Positions 46,534 to 55,733 of a stretch of DNA of 57,004 bases are shown here, one piece after another. The notes under the pieces were generated by a model. That model did no database searches and was not told where the DNA came from. It saw only the letters and a list, made by a program, of their open reading frames with translations. A program made the position numbers and the translations under genes. The first letter of the stretch is position 1; each line of letters opens with the position of its first letter. The stretch comes from Lentimicrobium sp. (GTDB lineage: Bacteria; Bacteroidota; Bacteroidia; Bacteroidales; Lentimicrobiaceae), in NCBI GenBank assembly GCA_024709105.1, contig JANJXJ010000225.1, positions 1 through 57,004 of the forward strand, read 5' to 3'.

Positions 46534-47763
46534 ATGTCGAAAGGAAAAGACACCAAACCACACATTGGCATTTTTGGCCGCAGAAACAACGGCAAAAGTT
46601 CGCTGATCAATGCCCTCGCCGGACAAGAGTTGTCTATTGTTTCTGATGTAGCCGGAACCACAACCGATCCGGTGAAAAAATCAATGGAAATTGATGGAAT
46701 AGGGCCGGTTATCCTCATTGATACTGCAGGTATTGACGATACAGGAGATCTGGGCAAAATGCGGGTTCAGCGAAGCAGGGAAATTCTTAAAATTATTGAT
46801 CTTGCAATTCTGGTGATAACTTCGGGAGAATTTGGGCCAACTGAAGAAGAACTGATAACCGAGTTTTCTGAACAGGGAGTTCCATATTTTATTGTCCATA
46901 ACAAAAGTGATCTTATTCCTCTGCCTGAGGAGCTTAAAACTTTGCTTAAGGAAAAATATCCGGTGCCTGTATTAAACTTCAGCACCAAAGTAAACCCTGA
47001 TATATCCGGGATTATAGCCGTTTTGCGCCGGTTGATTCCCGAAACGGCCTATACTGCTCCTTCGTTGCTGGGCGATCTGATTTCATATGGCGATGTGGTT
47101 TTGCTTATTACTCCGATTGATATTGAAGCCCCCGAAGGCAGAATGATACTTCCTCAGGTGCAGGCTATCCGCGATGTGCTCGATCATGATGGAATTGCTG
47201 TTGTTTGCAAGGAACGCGAAGTAGATGCCTTTATCAGGCGAATGAACCCTAAACCTGCATTGGTTATTACTGACAGTCAGGTGTTTCTGAAAGCCGATGC
47301 TTCGGTACCTGCCGGGATTCCACTCACCAGCTTCAGCATTCTGCTTGCCCGGCAAAGGGGTGACTTCCAGAATTATCTGAAAGGAACTCCGCATATTTCA
47401 AAACTTAAAGATGGCGACAGGATATTAATTTTGGAGTCTTGCACGCATCATGTATCCTGCGATGACATCGGCAGAGTGAAAATTCCCAGATGGTTAGGCA
47501 ACTTTACCGGTAAAAATCTTGAATACGAGGTGGTTGCCGGCTTAAATAAGCTCCCGCGCGACATACATGATTACGCAATGGTAATACAATGCGGTGGATG
47601 CGTTATCACCCGCAAACAAATCATCAATCGCCTGAAACCTGCTGTGGATGCCGGAATTCCTGTGACCAACTATGGCATGGCCATTGCCTGGGTGCATGGT
47701 ATTTATCAGCGTGCAGTGGCTCCTTTTACCGGTCAGGACAGCGGGAAGCCGGATTATTTGTAA
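46534..47763 (+). CDS. hydF: [FeFe]-hydrogenase H-cluster maturation GTPase HydF
   Basis: HydF is the scaffold on which the 2Fe subcluster of [FeFe] hydrogenase is built before transfer to HydA. The 409-residue product has an Era-like GTPase domain with G1 GRRNNGKSS, G3 DTAG and G4 NKSD. A dimerisation domain and a C-terminal iron-sulfur domain follow, with the characteristic CxH (SCTHHVS) and later CxxC (QCGGCVITRKQ). ATG 46534 is chosen over a TTG 12 nt earlier. hydE, hydG and the hydrogenase are not in the window. Confidence 0.95.
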   Translation: MSKGKDTKPHIGIFGRRNNGKSSLINALAGQELSIVSDVAGTTTDPVKKSMEIDGIGPVILIDTAGIDDTGDLGKMRVQRSREILKIIDLAILVITSGEFGPTEEELITEFSEQGVPYFIVHNKSDLIPLPEELKTLLKEKYPVPVLNFSTKVNPDISGIIAVLRRLIPETAYTAPSLLGDLISYGDVVLLITPIDIEAPEGRMILPQVQAIRDVLDHDGIAVVCKEREVDAFIRRMNPKPALVITDSQVFLKADASVPAGIPLTSFSILLARQRGDFQNYLKGTPHISKLKDGDRILILESCTHHVSCDDIGRVKIPRWLGNFTGKNLEYEVVAGLNKLPRDIHDYAMVIQCGGCVITRKQIINRLKPAVDAGIPVTNYGMAIAWVHGIYQRAVAPFTGQDSGKPDYL

Positions 47764-47793
47764 TTTTACTTTTTCAGACCCAAACTTTTTATC

Positions 47794-48495
47794 ATGAATA
47801 TTGTAATTACCGGGGCATCATCAGGTGTAGGCCGCGAAACGGCTTCAATACTGGCTTCAGTTCCCGGAAATCATTTGATTGTAATCGCCCGCAATGGAAT
47901 GAAGATTCAGTCTCTTTCGGGTGAGTGTAACTTAAAAAGGCAGGAAACTGTAATGCAACCCATACCTTTTGACCTGGCAAACGGCGATGTGAATGTGCTG
48001 GCTCAGCAAATCAACCGCCAAATGGGGAAAATAGATGTGCTCATCAACAATGCCGGATCATTGCTCAATAAACCTTTTGGTGCGGTTACATCCCGGGAAA
48101 TAGACGAAGTCTTTCAGGTGAATTTTAAAGCACCTTATTTGCTGATTCAGGCCTTGCTTCCATTGATGAATACCGGTTCGCATATCGTAAATATCGGGAG
48201 CATGGGTGGAGTACAGGGAAGTGTTAAGTTCCCTGGACTTTCGGTATACAGTGCAAGCAAAGGCGCATTATCGGTTCTTACCGAGTGTCTGGCTCTTGAG
48301 TTGGCCGACCAGAAAATTTCGGTCAACTGCCTCGCCTTTGGAGCTGTGCAAACCGAAATGTTATCAAAGGCTTTTCCGGGGTATGAAGCCCCGCTTTCGG
48401 CTGCTGAAATGGGCAAATTTGTTGCCGATTTTGCAACGGCAGGACATAAGTTTTTTAACGGGAAGATTTTACCGGTATCTTTGTCAACTCCCTGA
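47794..48495 (+). CDS. short-chain dehydrogenase/reductase
   Basis: A 233-residue classical SDR. The cofactor loop TGASSGVGRE is at the N-terminus, NNAG follows near 85-88, and the catalytic Tyr-x3-Lys is in VYSASKGALSVL with the preceding Ser in NIGSMGG. The VNCLAFGAVQTEM segment replaces the usual PG motif. The substrate is unknown. It starts 30 nt after hydF and ends 22 nt before rseC, so hydF, SDR and rseC look like one transcript. Confidence 0.92.
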   Translation: MNIVITGASSGVGRETASILASVPGNHLIVIARNGMKIQSLSGECNLKRQETVMQPIPFDLANGDVNVLAQQINRQMGKIDVLINNAGSLLNKPFGAVTSREIDEVFQVNFKAPYLLIQALLPLMNTGSHIVNIGSMGGVQGSVKFPGLSVYSASKGALSVLTECLALELADQKISVNCLAFGAVQTEMLSKAFPGYEAPLSAAEMGKFVADFATAGHKFFNGKILPVSLSTP

Positions 48496-48517
48496 AAAGA
48501 ATTTAATTAATGTTGAA

Positions 48518-48937
48518 ATGTCTGAAACAACCGAATGTGTAGCCAAGGGCGGTGTTGTTGACCGTATTGAAAATCAGAAGGTTTACGTAAAAATTGTAAG
48601 CCAGAGTGCTTGTGCATCATGCCATGCAAACGGAGCTTGTTCTGCCTCCGATATCAGCGAAAAAATGATAGAAGTTGATCTGGCCGATGCAGGAGATGTT
48701 AAACCCGGTGAATTTGTTACAGTTAAAGTGCAATCTTCAGCCGGAAACCTGGCTTTGTTTTATGGGTATGTGTTTCCGTTTTTACTGGTACTTATTTCAT
48801 TGATTGTAGCTGTAAATTTTACTTCAGAGGGATATGCAGGCCTTATTTCCCTGGCTGCGTTGCTGCCTTACTACCTGGGGCTTTATTTACTGAGAGGGAA
48901 AATAGCACGCAGATTCAGGTTTACAATTGCTAATTGA
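48518..48937 (+). CDS. rseC: RseC/MucC family (SoxR-reducing) protein
   Basis: A 139-residue inner-membrane protein. A soluble N-terminal part has the family cysteine cluster (SACASCHANGACSAS, near 29-43), followed by two membrane segments (about 78-120) and a basic tail. RseC is found in Rnf or Rsx clusters, where it helps keep SoxR reduced. In related Bacteroidota it often precedes rnfB directly. Here rnfB begins 3.5 kb downstream. ATG 48518 begins the conserved domain; the frame stays open upstream only as a shadow of the SDR gene. Confidence 0.88.
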   Translation: MSETTECVAKGGVVDRIENQKVYVKIVSQSACASCHANGACSASDISEKMIEVDLADAGDVKPGEFVTVKVQSSAGNLALFYGYVFPFLLVLISLIVAVNFTSEGYAGLISLAALLPYYLGLYLLRGKIARRFRFTIAN

Positions 48938-49174
48938 AGAATTATTGCCTGATTGTGATGACAGGCTGGCAATGGCTGCCGGCAGAAGGTGTTTTATTTT
49001 CCAAAGGATCATTACCTGAAGTGATTTCTCCGGAATAAATTTTCGTGCCTTAGGAAAGTGCAGGATTTTACTATAAATATTCATTGGGAGACCATAACAT
49101 TTGACAGGCACAAACCTGTCTAATGAATAGGAGAACCTGACTATTGGTATGTACTTTCTGAGTTAATTTTCCCG

Positions 49175-49651
49175 TCATTCTGTTTTAAAATTAACTGACC
49201 AACCTATTGGTAGTTTAGGAACTAAAACCCAATTCATACTTATTCCTTCTTTCTTGCAAATTCCCTTATCAAAAACATAAACAGTGAAAAGATACTGCAT
49301 ATTGGATTCATCTTTAATTACTTGAGGCTTAAAGGTAACCCTACACTTTCCACTGGCAAATTTGCCCAAAAGAGTATATTGTGAAAAATCAATTGTTGGC
49401 AATGTGTAATTTGAGCAAACAGAATTGTTCAAAATTAATTGATATACACTATCTGAGGTAATAATGTATTCCTGTTCTGGCAAGTCAGCCGGAATGCAGG
49501 TGCCAAAATCAATATTTTGAACAATTATACCAGGTTCAATTTTTTCTTTTTCACAACTGAAAAAGGAAAATGATAAAATCAAGACTATAAAGAGCTTTTT
49601 CAACACATTTAAATGGTTTTTCAAGTATACAATGATTGGGTTATTATTCAT
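49175..49651 (-). CDS. putative lipoprotein of unknown function
   Basis: A 158-residue product with a lipoprotein signal (KKLFIVLILSFSFFSCEKEK, Cys33 lipidated). The mature part has cysteines near FGTCIPADLP, NSVCSNYT, SGKCRV and KGICKK, which could form disulfides. No family recognised. The signal sits 17 residues in, so a GTG or TTG start near residue 15-16 is possible. It is on the strand opposite its rnf neighbours and is clearly AT-rich. Confidence 0.6.
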   Translation of the reverse strand: MNNNPIIVYLKNHLNVLKKLFIVLILSFSFFSCEKEKIEPGIIVQNIDFGTCIPADLPEQEYIITSDSVYQLILNNSVCSNYTLPTIDFSQYTLLGKFASGKCRVTFKPQVIKDESNMQYLFTVYVFDKGICKKEGISMNWVLVPKLPIGWSVNFKTE

Positions 49652-49739
49652 TTTTAGTTTGTTGTTGAGGAAAATTTAATTGAAAGACACCAATAAATAT
49701 TAAGTATGTTTTTACTAAAACACATAAACAGATGAAAGG

Positions 49740-50639
49740 TTACAACACATTCTTATCGATTCTGAATCGACCTTTGCAACTTAAACACATATTGTCAATG
49801 CCGGTGGTAAGGTACAAATACTTTCTATTGAGTAGATCAGAAGAATAATAGGGATTATCATTGCCTGAATATTCTGCAAATCTTATATCAACAGCCCTGT
49901 TTTTTGTACCTTCAAAACTGCTGTTAATGTTATGATACTTTCTTTTATAATATTTCATATTAAAAGGGCCCTGAAAATTACTAAGCCCGGTTGAATCAGC
50001 AACACCCGTGCTGTCAGTTACAATCCTGTTATAATAGGTTACAAATTTGTCGTCAAGCTGTATAAGATATTGTAAGGAGGATGGATTGGGGATTACTCTA
50101 TTACTAGTGATAATTGATAGATTTTTTAAATCTTTCAAAATCTCCACTTTATAATTGATTCTGCACGATTCTTTCATTTCAATTTGGTATGGAGAGCCCT
50201 CGTACTTTAAAAAAAATGGGGTTATTTTAATTTGGTCAGGCGTAATGTCCTCACCATTATAATTTGTTCGCTGTAAAAGGATGTATTGTAAATATATAAA
50301 AGTCTTAATTGCAGCTACATCTGAAAAATGAAACACACTATCCTTTTCTAAGCCAAGTTTAAATTGTAGATTACTATAGTCTAAGTAATTTGTATCGTTT
50401 TCATAAACAAACATGAACGTTGTATGATTTGATGTGGTATAACCCCTGTGTATGATTCTTACTCCGGGTAGTATTGAATCAATTATCTGTTTCATTTCAT
50501 TACTGGGTTTCACTTCATAATGGTAATCGGGTGGGTTACCAAATTTTCGCAGATCAATTACCTTTATTTCCTGACCGGTGGCTTGAAATAATCCCAAAAT
50601 GATAAGTGGTAACAAAAACAAAATTTTGAAGTATTTCAT
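49740..50639 (-). CDS. exported protein of unknown function
   Basis: A 299-residue product with a signal peptide (1-22, LFLLPLIILGLFQATGQE). The mature part is rich in Asn, Tyr, Ile and Lys with short beta-rich blocks and a C-terminal CLSCKGRFRI segment that pairs two cysteines (C-x2-C). No family recognised and no T9SS tail. A GAGAGGA ribosome-binding site precedes the ATG. It lies 88 nt upstream of the lipoprotein gene on the same strand, so the two probably form a small unit. Confidence 0.65.
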   Translation of the reverse strand: MKYFKILFLLPLIILGLFQATGQEIKVIDLRKFGNPPDYHYEVKPSNEMKQIIDSILPGVRIIHRGYTTSNHTTFMFVYENDTNYLDYSNLQFKLGLEKDSVFHFSDVAAIKTFIYLQYILLQRTNYNGEDITPDQIKITPFFLKYEGSPYQIEMKESCRINYKVEILKDLKNLSIITSNRVIPNPSSLQYLIQLDDKFVTYYNRIVTDSTGVADSTGLSNFQGPFNMKYYKRKYHNINSSFEGTKNRAVDIRFAEYSGNDNPYYSSDLLNRKYLYLTTGIDNMCLSCKGRFRIDKNVL

Positions 50640-50813
50640 AATAATCCTCTCTTTGTGTGTTTTAAAAATAAATTTTGTACTTCATTCAAAAAAAAATGAA
50701 TAAACCTGACTGCAGCATATTTTAAAACAGATGTACATGATTTTCAAGCTGATTCAAAGCTGTTTCATTGGGTAGTGTACATCAGCATTTTGCAAGAGTG
50801 CAGGCTTTAAGAA
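50640..50813. other. non-coding stretch
   Basis: AT-rich DNA between the exported-protein gene and the remnant. I see no gene, terminator or repeat in it. Confidence 0.5.
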
Positions 50814-50966
50814 TTATTTTTCTTCCAACACCTTAATTCTTTTTTCCTGTTCAAGAATATAAAGCGTAAGTTCTTCAATTTTACGCAGCAGCAATGCATT
50901 CATTTCGCCAAGTTCAATGCCATTTTCTTCAAGTCTGGATAAACCTTTACAACTAAAATATTGCAT
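50814..50966 (-). pseudogene. C-terminal coiled-coil remnant of a larger Bacteroidota protein
   Basis: On the reverse strand an open stretch ends in a 38-residue coiled coil: GLSRLEENGIELGEMNALLL, then RKIEELTLYILEQEKRIKVL and EEK-stop. This type of tail closes many large Bacteroidota surface proteins with repeats or tail-fibre-like domains. Here nothing belonging to such a protein precedes it: a TGA lies about 24 codons before the ATG and the intervening residues look random. It could instead be a real 50-residue gene, since TATCTTTG (51055-51048) lies upstream. Confidence 0.5.
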
Positions 50967-51502
50967 TGCATATAACAGTGGTTGCTTTAGTTTAAGCCAG
51001 AGTAACCAACAGTTTATGCTTATTCATAAATCTATGCTTAAGCAAAACAAAGATACATAAGGTTCTGGTACTTTATGAAACTGCAAAAGCAAATTTTGCA
51101 TCAGGAGAATTAGAAACAACAAAAAATAAAGATCATATGCTTTAGCATGGTGGCTTGTAAAATGGCACCTTTAATTTTCAGGGACTTGTTTATTGCTTTT
51201 TACCTGCGGATACTATTGTATTAACACAATTGGAATCAAAGTATAAAATTCGACTTCATATGTATGCTTATTTGAATGCTGGTTGTTGGCGTACCACTTT
51301 TTATATTTTACAGGTTGTGTGGGCAGATTAAAATTATTCTCAGGAGCTAAATAAAATATAAAATTGCTGTATTTTAGCAATGCTGTGTGTGGAGACAAAC
51401 TCTTTCAGGGTACTTTTGTCCCGGAATCCTCCTCTTTTAAACCACAGGCTGGTGAAAAAAAATTTTTTGTTAATCCTTAACGTTTAAATCAATTATCAAC
51501 CA
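50967..51502. other. AT-rich stretch without a recognisable gene
   Basis: Contains a small hairpin (attgct 51363-51368 with agcaat 51376-51381) and an unconvincing 61-codon reverse frame (51213-51398). The codon use and composition do not suggest coding. Function unknown. Confidence 0.45.
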
Positions 51503-52114
51503 ATGAATCCCTGGCTTAATATACCATTTTCTGACTACGATAACCACATGAATCAAGTGGGACAATCTGCCTTGCTGAGCGAAATATTTAGCCATTATTT
51601 GCACAAGTTCAAGCCTGTGTATGTGGCACTCCCCGGTTGTGCAACAGGTAATGGCCTTGATCGTGTTGATACATCAGTTACCAAAAGGATTCTGGCTATG
51701 GATATTAATCCTGATTATCTGCAGAAGCTCAGGGATACTTACCTGAATTCAATTCCGGGACTTGAAACTTATTGTATTGATTTTGATAGCGATAAGCTAC
51801 CTGAGGCTGCTGTTGATTTTGTTTTTGCCGCATTGATACTTGAATACGTTAATCCTGCGATTTTTATACCTAAAATTGCAGATCTGCTCAATTCAAAAGG
51901 AAAACTTGTAATAATAATTCAGAAAAGCCAGCCTGGAGCTTTTGTGTCACCTACAAGTTATAAGTCTCTTAATGCTTTGTCGGGAATTGCCGCCGAAGTT
52001 GATGAAAACAACCTGTATTCCATCTGCAGCCCGGGCCTGTTAAAGGTTAATAGAAACGAATATATGCTGAACGAGAGTAAGTCATTTATAATCATTGAGT
52101 TTGAGAAGGTATGA
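51503..52114 (+). CDS. class I SAM-dependent methyltransferase-like protein
   Basis: A 203-residue product with a Rossmann-type methyltransferase core. Motif I-like VALPGCATGNGLDRV (about 45-59) and an acidic motif II-like AMDINPDYL follow, then DFVFAALILEYV and GKLVIIIQKS. The motif I glycine pattern (GCATGNG) is shifted from the usual GxGxG, so SAM binding is likely but not certain. The substrate is unknown. It stands alone in AT-rich DNA and is separated from rnfB by 348 nt. Confidence 0.72.
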   Translation: MNPWLNIPFSDYDNHMNQVGQSALLSEIFSHYLHKFKPVYVALPGCATGNGLDRVDTSVTKRILAMDINPDYLQKLRDTYLNSIPGLETYCIDFDSDKLPEAAVDFVFAALILEYVNPAIFIPKIADLLNSKGKLVIIIQKSQPGAFVSPTSYKSLNALSGIAAEVDENNLYSICSPGLLKVNRNEYMLNESKSFIIIEFEKV

Positions 52115-52462
52115 TTTACCTGAAACAGAAAAACATTAATTCAGCAGTTCGCTTTTAATAGAACAACATGCTGATGATGAAAATTTTGATGCATATGTTA
52201 TTTAGACAAAGTATAATGTTCAATCCGGGATGTAATTTATAGTATTTCTAAATTGCGTTATAAGATGTTGGATATCAGAACTATGTAAGCGATAAAAAGA
52301 ATATATACATATCTATAAACACATATGTAATTAATAATCAGCAATATAGGTTCGTCTTTCATTTTGCTATGTATTGCACGAATTTTTTCAATTGTTGCTA
52401 CATTTGTCGCGGGCTGGGAGTTAATCAGCCATTAATTAATTTGCACCTAAAAGGAACTAACA
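52115..52462 (+). promoter_or_regulatory. AT-rich intergenic region with probable rnf promoter
   Basis: Most of the stretch is AT-rich with no gene. TACATTTG (52399-52406) matches TAnnTTTG, with a TTG about 22 nt upstream. Transcription would start near 52413, about 50 nt ahead of the rnfB GTG. An acatatgt palindrome (near 52319-52328) is a possible regulator site, on weak grounds. Confidence 0.4.
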
Positions 52463-53338
52463 GTGAACGAAACCATTCTTTTTGCTGTAATTTCACTGAG
52501 TGCTATAGGAGTCATCTCAGCAGTGATTCTCTATTTTGTAGCACAGAAGTTTAAAGTAATCGAAGATCCCCGTATTGACATTGTAAATGAAAAGCTTCCC
52601 GGAGCTAATTGCGGGGGATGCGGACTGGCTGGTTGCCGGGCCTTTGCCGAAGAATTGGTAAAGACTGGTGATTTAAGCAAACTGAACTGCCCAGTGGGAG
52701 GTAGCGATACCATGAAGGAGATTGCAGCAGTGCTGGGCCTGGTAGCCGAAGAAAAGGATCCAATGATTGCCGTGGTAAGATGTAACGGCAGCAGGGCCAA
52801 TGCTCCTCAAAAGGTATCTTATGAAGGGGCCTCTTCCTGTGCTTTTGCCCATTACCTTTCGGCAGGCGAAAGTGGTTGCCCCAACGGATGCCTCGGGCTG
52901 GGCGATTGTGTGGTTTCATGCAAGTTCGATGCAATTTATATAAGCGAAGAAACCGGATTGCCGGTAGTGAGCGACGAAAAATGTGTGGCATGCGGTGCCT
53001 GTGTTACTGCCTGCCCCCGGAGCATTATCGAACTCAGGAAGAAAGGCAAAAAAGACCGCCGGATTTTTGTTTCGTGCGTGAATACAGAAAAAGGCGGCCC
53101 TGCTAAAAAGAATTGCAGTGTAGCATGTATTGGCTGCGGCAAGTGTGTAAAGGAATGCCCTTACGAAGCCATAACTCTGGTTAATAACCTGGCATACATT
53201 GATTACGACAAATGCCGCTTGTGCAGGAAGTGTGAGCCGGTTTGCCCTACAGGTGCCATTCTGGAACTGAATTTCCCACCCCGAAAAGAGAAAGCCGGAG
53301 ATGCAGAAAAAACTCCGGAACCTGTGGTAGCGGGTTGA
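52463..53338 (+). CDS. rnfB: Rnf complex subunit RnfB
   Basis: RnfB accepts electrons from ferredoxin and passes them into the membrane complex. The 291-residue product has an N-terminal membrane anchor (about 5-27), then a cluster motif Cys50, Cys53, Cys58, Cys76 (NCGGCGLAGC). Further CxxCxxCxxxC motifs follow: CLGLGDCVVSC, CVACGACVTACP, CIGCGKCVKECP and CRLCRKCEPVCP. It starts at GTG with an AAAAGGA ribosome-binding site upstream. It is the first of rnfBCDGEA. Confidence 0.95.
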   Translation: MNETILFAVISLSAIGVISAVILYFVAQKFKVIEDPRIDIVNEKLPGANCGGCGLAGCRAFAEELVKTGDLSKLNCPVGGSDTMKEIAAVLGLVAEEKDPMIAVVRCNGSRANAPQKVSYEGASSCAFAHYLSAGESGCPNGCLGLGDCVVSCKFDAIYISEETGLPVVSDEKCVACGACVTACPRSIIELRKKGKKDRRIFVSCVNTEKGGPAKKNCSVACIGCGKCVKECPYEAITLVNNLAYIDYDKCRLCRKCEPVCPTGAILELNFPPRKEKAGDAEKTPEPVVAG

Positions 53339-53392
53339 AAATATTGAAAAAGAGAAAGTTAATATTCAAACTAATTAGCGGAGGTCTGTAAT

Positions 53393-54724
53393 TTGAAAAC
53401 TTTTGCACTTGGTGGCGTCCATCCGGAAGAAAATAAACTTTCTGCCGACAAAGCCATTGAAACTCTCCCATTGCCCGGCAAAGTTTATGTACCGGTATCG
53501 CAAAGCCTTGGCGCTCCATCCAAAGTAGTTGTTGAGAAAGGAGCCATCGTTAAAACCGGGCAACTTATAGCCAAAGGTGAATCGTTTATTTCGGCCAATG
53601 TACATTCTCCGGTTTCGGGGAAGGTTGCTAAAATTGACGAAGTGATTGATGCTTCCGGCTATAAGCGACAGGCTGTTTTTATTGATGTTGAAGGTGATGA
53701 ATGGGACGAAAGCATTGACCGCAGCCCTGAAATCATCAGAGAAATTTCTGCCGGCCGGGATACCATTGTCCGGAAAATCAACGAAATGGGAGTTGTCGGA
53801 CTGGGTGGTGCAACATTTCCTTCGCATGTAAAGCTCATGGTTCCCGATGGTAAGAAGGCCGAGTATTTGTTAATCAATGGAGTTGAGTGCGAACCTTACC
53901 TCACTTCCGACCACCGCCTGATGCTTGAAAGAGGCGAAGAAATGCTGATTGGCATTCAGATACTTAAAAAAGCACTCGGGGTTAACAAAGCCTTTATCGG
54001 AATTGAGAACAACAAACCCGATGCAATTTCACACCTGAAAACACTTTGTATAAAGTTTGAAGGTATTGAGGTGGTTCCTTTAAAGGTTAAATATCCTCAG
54101 GGAGGTGAAAAACAACTTATTAAGGCTGTAGTTAACCGGGAAGTGCCATCAGGCAAACTGCCCATAGAAGTAGGTTGTGTTGTCAATAATGTAGGAACGG
54201 CCTTTGCTGTTTACGAGGCCATTCAGAAAAATAAGCCTCTCATCGAACGTGTGGTAACTGTTACGGGAAAATCGGTATCAAAACCAGCCAATTTTATGGT
54301 ACGTATCGGTACCCCGGTTTCTGCTCTCATTGATCAGGCTGGTGGTTTACCCGATGATACCGGTAAAGTTATCAGTGGTGGCCCTATGATGGGCAAAGCA
54401 TTAACATCACTTGATGCTCCTGTGGTTAAAGGAACTTCAGGTATTTTAATCATGCCTGAAAACGAAAGCCGCAGGGCACCTCAGGTAAATTGTATCCGCT
54501 GCGGGCGCTGCATCACCGTTTGCCCTATGGGTCTGGAACCAGTTCTGCTCGCTCAGCTCAGTGAAAACCAGTTGTTTGAAAGGACAGAAAAAGAGAGGAT
54601 CATGGACTGCATTGAATGTGGTTCATGTCACTATACTTGTCCTGCAGGCAGGCCATTGCTCGATTACCTGCGATTGGGCAAAAATAAAACCGGAATACTA
54701 ATCAGAAATAGGGGGAAGAAATAA
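53393..54724 (+). CDS. rnfC: Rnf complex subunit RnfC
   Basis: RnfC is the NADH/FMN-binding peripheral subunit. The 443-residue product begins KTFALGGVHPEENK, the standard RnfC N-terminus, and carries an FMN/NAD-binding core (VGLGGATFPSHVKL, GVECEPYLTSDHRLM). Two C-terminal ferredoxin motifs follow, CIRCGRCITVCP and CIECGSCHYTCP. The start is a TTG with GGAGG (53380-53384) 8 nt upstream; no ATG fits the conserved N-terminus. It ends 1 nt before rnfD. Confidence 0.95.
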   Translation: MKTFALGGVHPEENKLSADKAIETLPLPGKVYVPVSQSLGAPSKVVVEKGAIVKTGQLIAKGESFISANVHSPVSGKVAKIDEVIDASGYKRQAVFIDVEGDEWDESIDRSPEIIREISAGRDTIVRKINEMGVVGLGGATFPSHVKLMVPDGKKAEYLLINGVECEPYLTSDHRLMLERGEEMLIGIQILKKALGVNKAFIGIENNKPDAISHLKTLCIKFEGIEVVPLKVKYPQGGEKQLIKAVVNREVPSGKLPIEVGCVVNNVGTAFAVYEAIQKNKPLIERVVTVTGKSVSKPANFMVRIGTPVSALIDQAGGLPDDTGKVISGGPMMGKALTSLDAPVVKGTSGILIMPENESRRAPQVNCIRCGRCITVCPMGLEPVLLAQLSENQLFERTEKERIMDCIECGSCHYTCPAGRPLLDYLRLGKNKTGILIRNRGKK

Positions 54725-54725
54725 T

Positions 54726-55733
54726 ATGAATCTGCTAACTGTTTCGGGGTCACCCCATGTTCATGCTCACCAGAATGTAAAATCAATCATGTATGGTGTG
54801 GTCATTGCCATGATTCCTGCCATATTTGTATCGGTTTACTTCTTTGGCATTGATGCTGCCCGGGTACTTTTAATTTCAGTACTCGCCTGTTTGTTTTTTG
54901 AATGGGTTATTCAGAAATATCTGATCAAAGGCCCGGTTACTATAAATGATGGAAGTGCTTTGGTTACCGGAGTGCTGCTGGCCTTTAATGTTCCTTCGAA
55001 TTTGCCTGCATGGATTTTAATTGTTGGTGCATTGGTTTCGATAGGAATTGGAAAAATGTCGTTCGGAGGATTAGGAAAAAATCCATTTAATCCGGCTTTG
55101 GTTGGCCGCGTCTTTTTGCTGATTTCATTTCCTGTGCAAATGACTTCGTGGCCTGTGCCAAAAGCTTTGTTTGCTGAAGGAGTTACTGATGCAATTACAG
55201 GCCCTACCACTTTAGGCGTGCTTAAAGAAGGGCTGGATGCAGGAAAAAGTGTTCAGGAAATTATGGCTTCACCCAATTTTCCGGGATATGTCAATGATTT
55301 AATGGGTGCACAGGGTGGTTCGTTGGGCGAAATCTCGGCTCTGGCTCTGCTGCTGGGTGCCATTTATATGTTTTCAAGGCGAATCATAACCTGGCATATT
55401 CCCACTGCATACATAGGTTCTGCTGTTGTGTTTTCGGGAATTCTTTGGCTGATTGACCCAACTCACTACATTGATCCGCTAATGCATCTGCTTGCCGGAG
55501 GTATGATTCTGGGAGTTTTCTACATGGCCACCGACATGGTTTCCTCACCAATGACTCCCCGTGGGCAGATTGTCTTTGGGGTAGGAGCGGGCTTGCTTAC
55601 CATCCTCATCAGGGTTTGGGGGGCGTATCCCGAAGGTGTTTCATTCGCCATTCTTATCATGAATGCATTCACTCCTTTAATTAACAACGCCTTTAAACCA
55701 AAAAGATTCGGGGAGGTAGTAAAAAATGGCTAA
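54726..55733 (+). CDS. rnfD: Rnf complex subunit RnfD
   Basis: RnfD is a membrane subunit carrying a covalently bound FMN. The 335-residue product has about nine membrane segments, the conserved SPHVHAHQNVKSIMYG opening and GKNPFNPALVGRVF. The usual FMN-attachment motif [S/T]GAT appears as TGPT (158-161, DAITGPTTL), with the acceptor Thr161 kept but Ala replaced by Pro. It overlaps the rnfG start by 8 bp. Confidence 0.93.
   Translation: MNLLTVSGSPHVHAHQNVKSIMYGVVIAMIPAIFVSVYFFGIDAARVLLISVLACLFFEWVIQKYLIKGPVTINDGSALVTGVLLAFNVPSNLPAWILIVGALVSIGIGKMSFGGLGKNPFNPALVGRVFLLISFPVQMTSWPVPKALFAEGVTDAITGPTTLGVLKEGLDAGKSVQEIMASPNFPGYVNDLMGAQGGSLGEISALALLLGAIYMFSRRIITWHIPTAYIGSAVVFSGILWLIDPTHYIDPLMHLLAGGMILGVFYMATDMVSSPMTPRGQIVFGVGAGLLTILIRVWGAYPEGVSFAILIMNAFTPLINNAFKPKRFGEVVKNG

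Noticed and set aside
48206-48517. Upstream extension of the rseC frame
   Set aside because: It is the +1 shadow of the SDR gene; the conserved RseC domain starts at ATG 48518.
51213-51398. 61-codon reverse frame in the rseC-rnfB gap
   Set aside because: It has no homology that I recognise, no ribosome-binding site, and lies in low-complexity AT-rich DNA.
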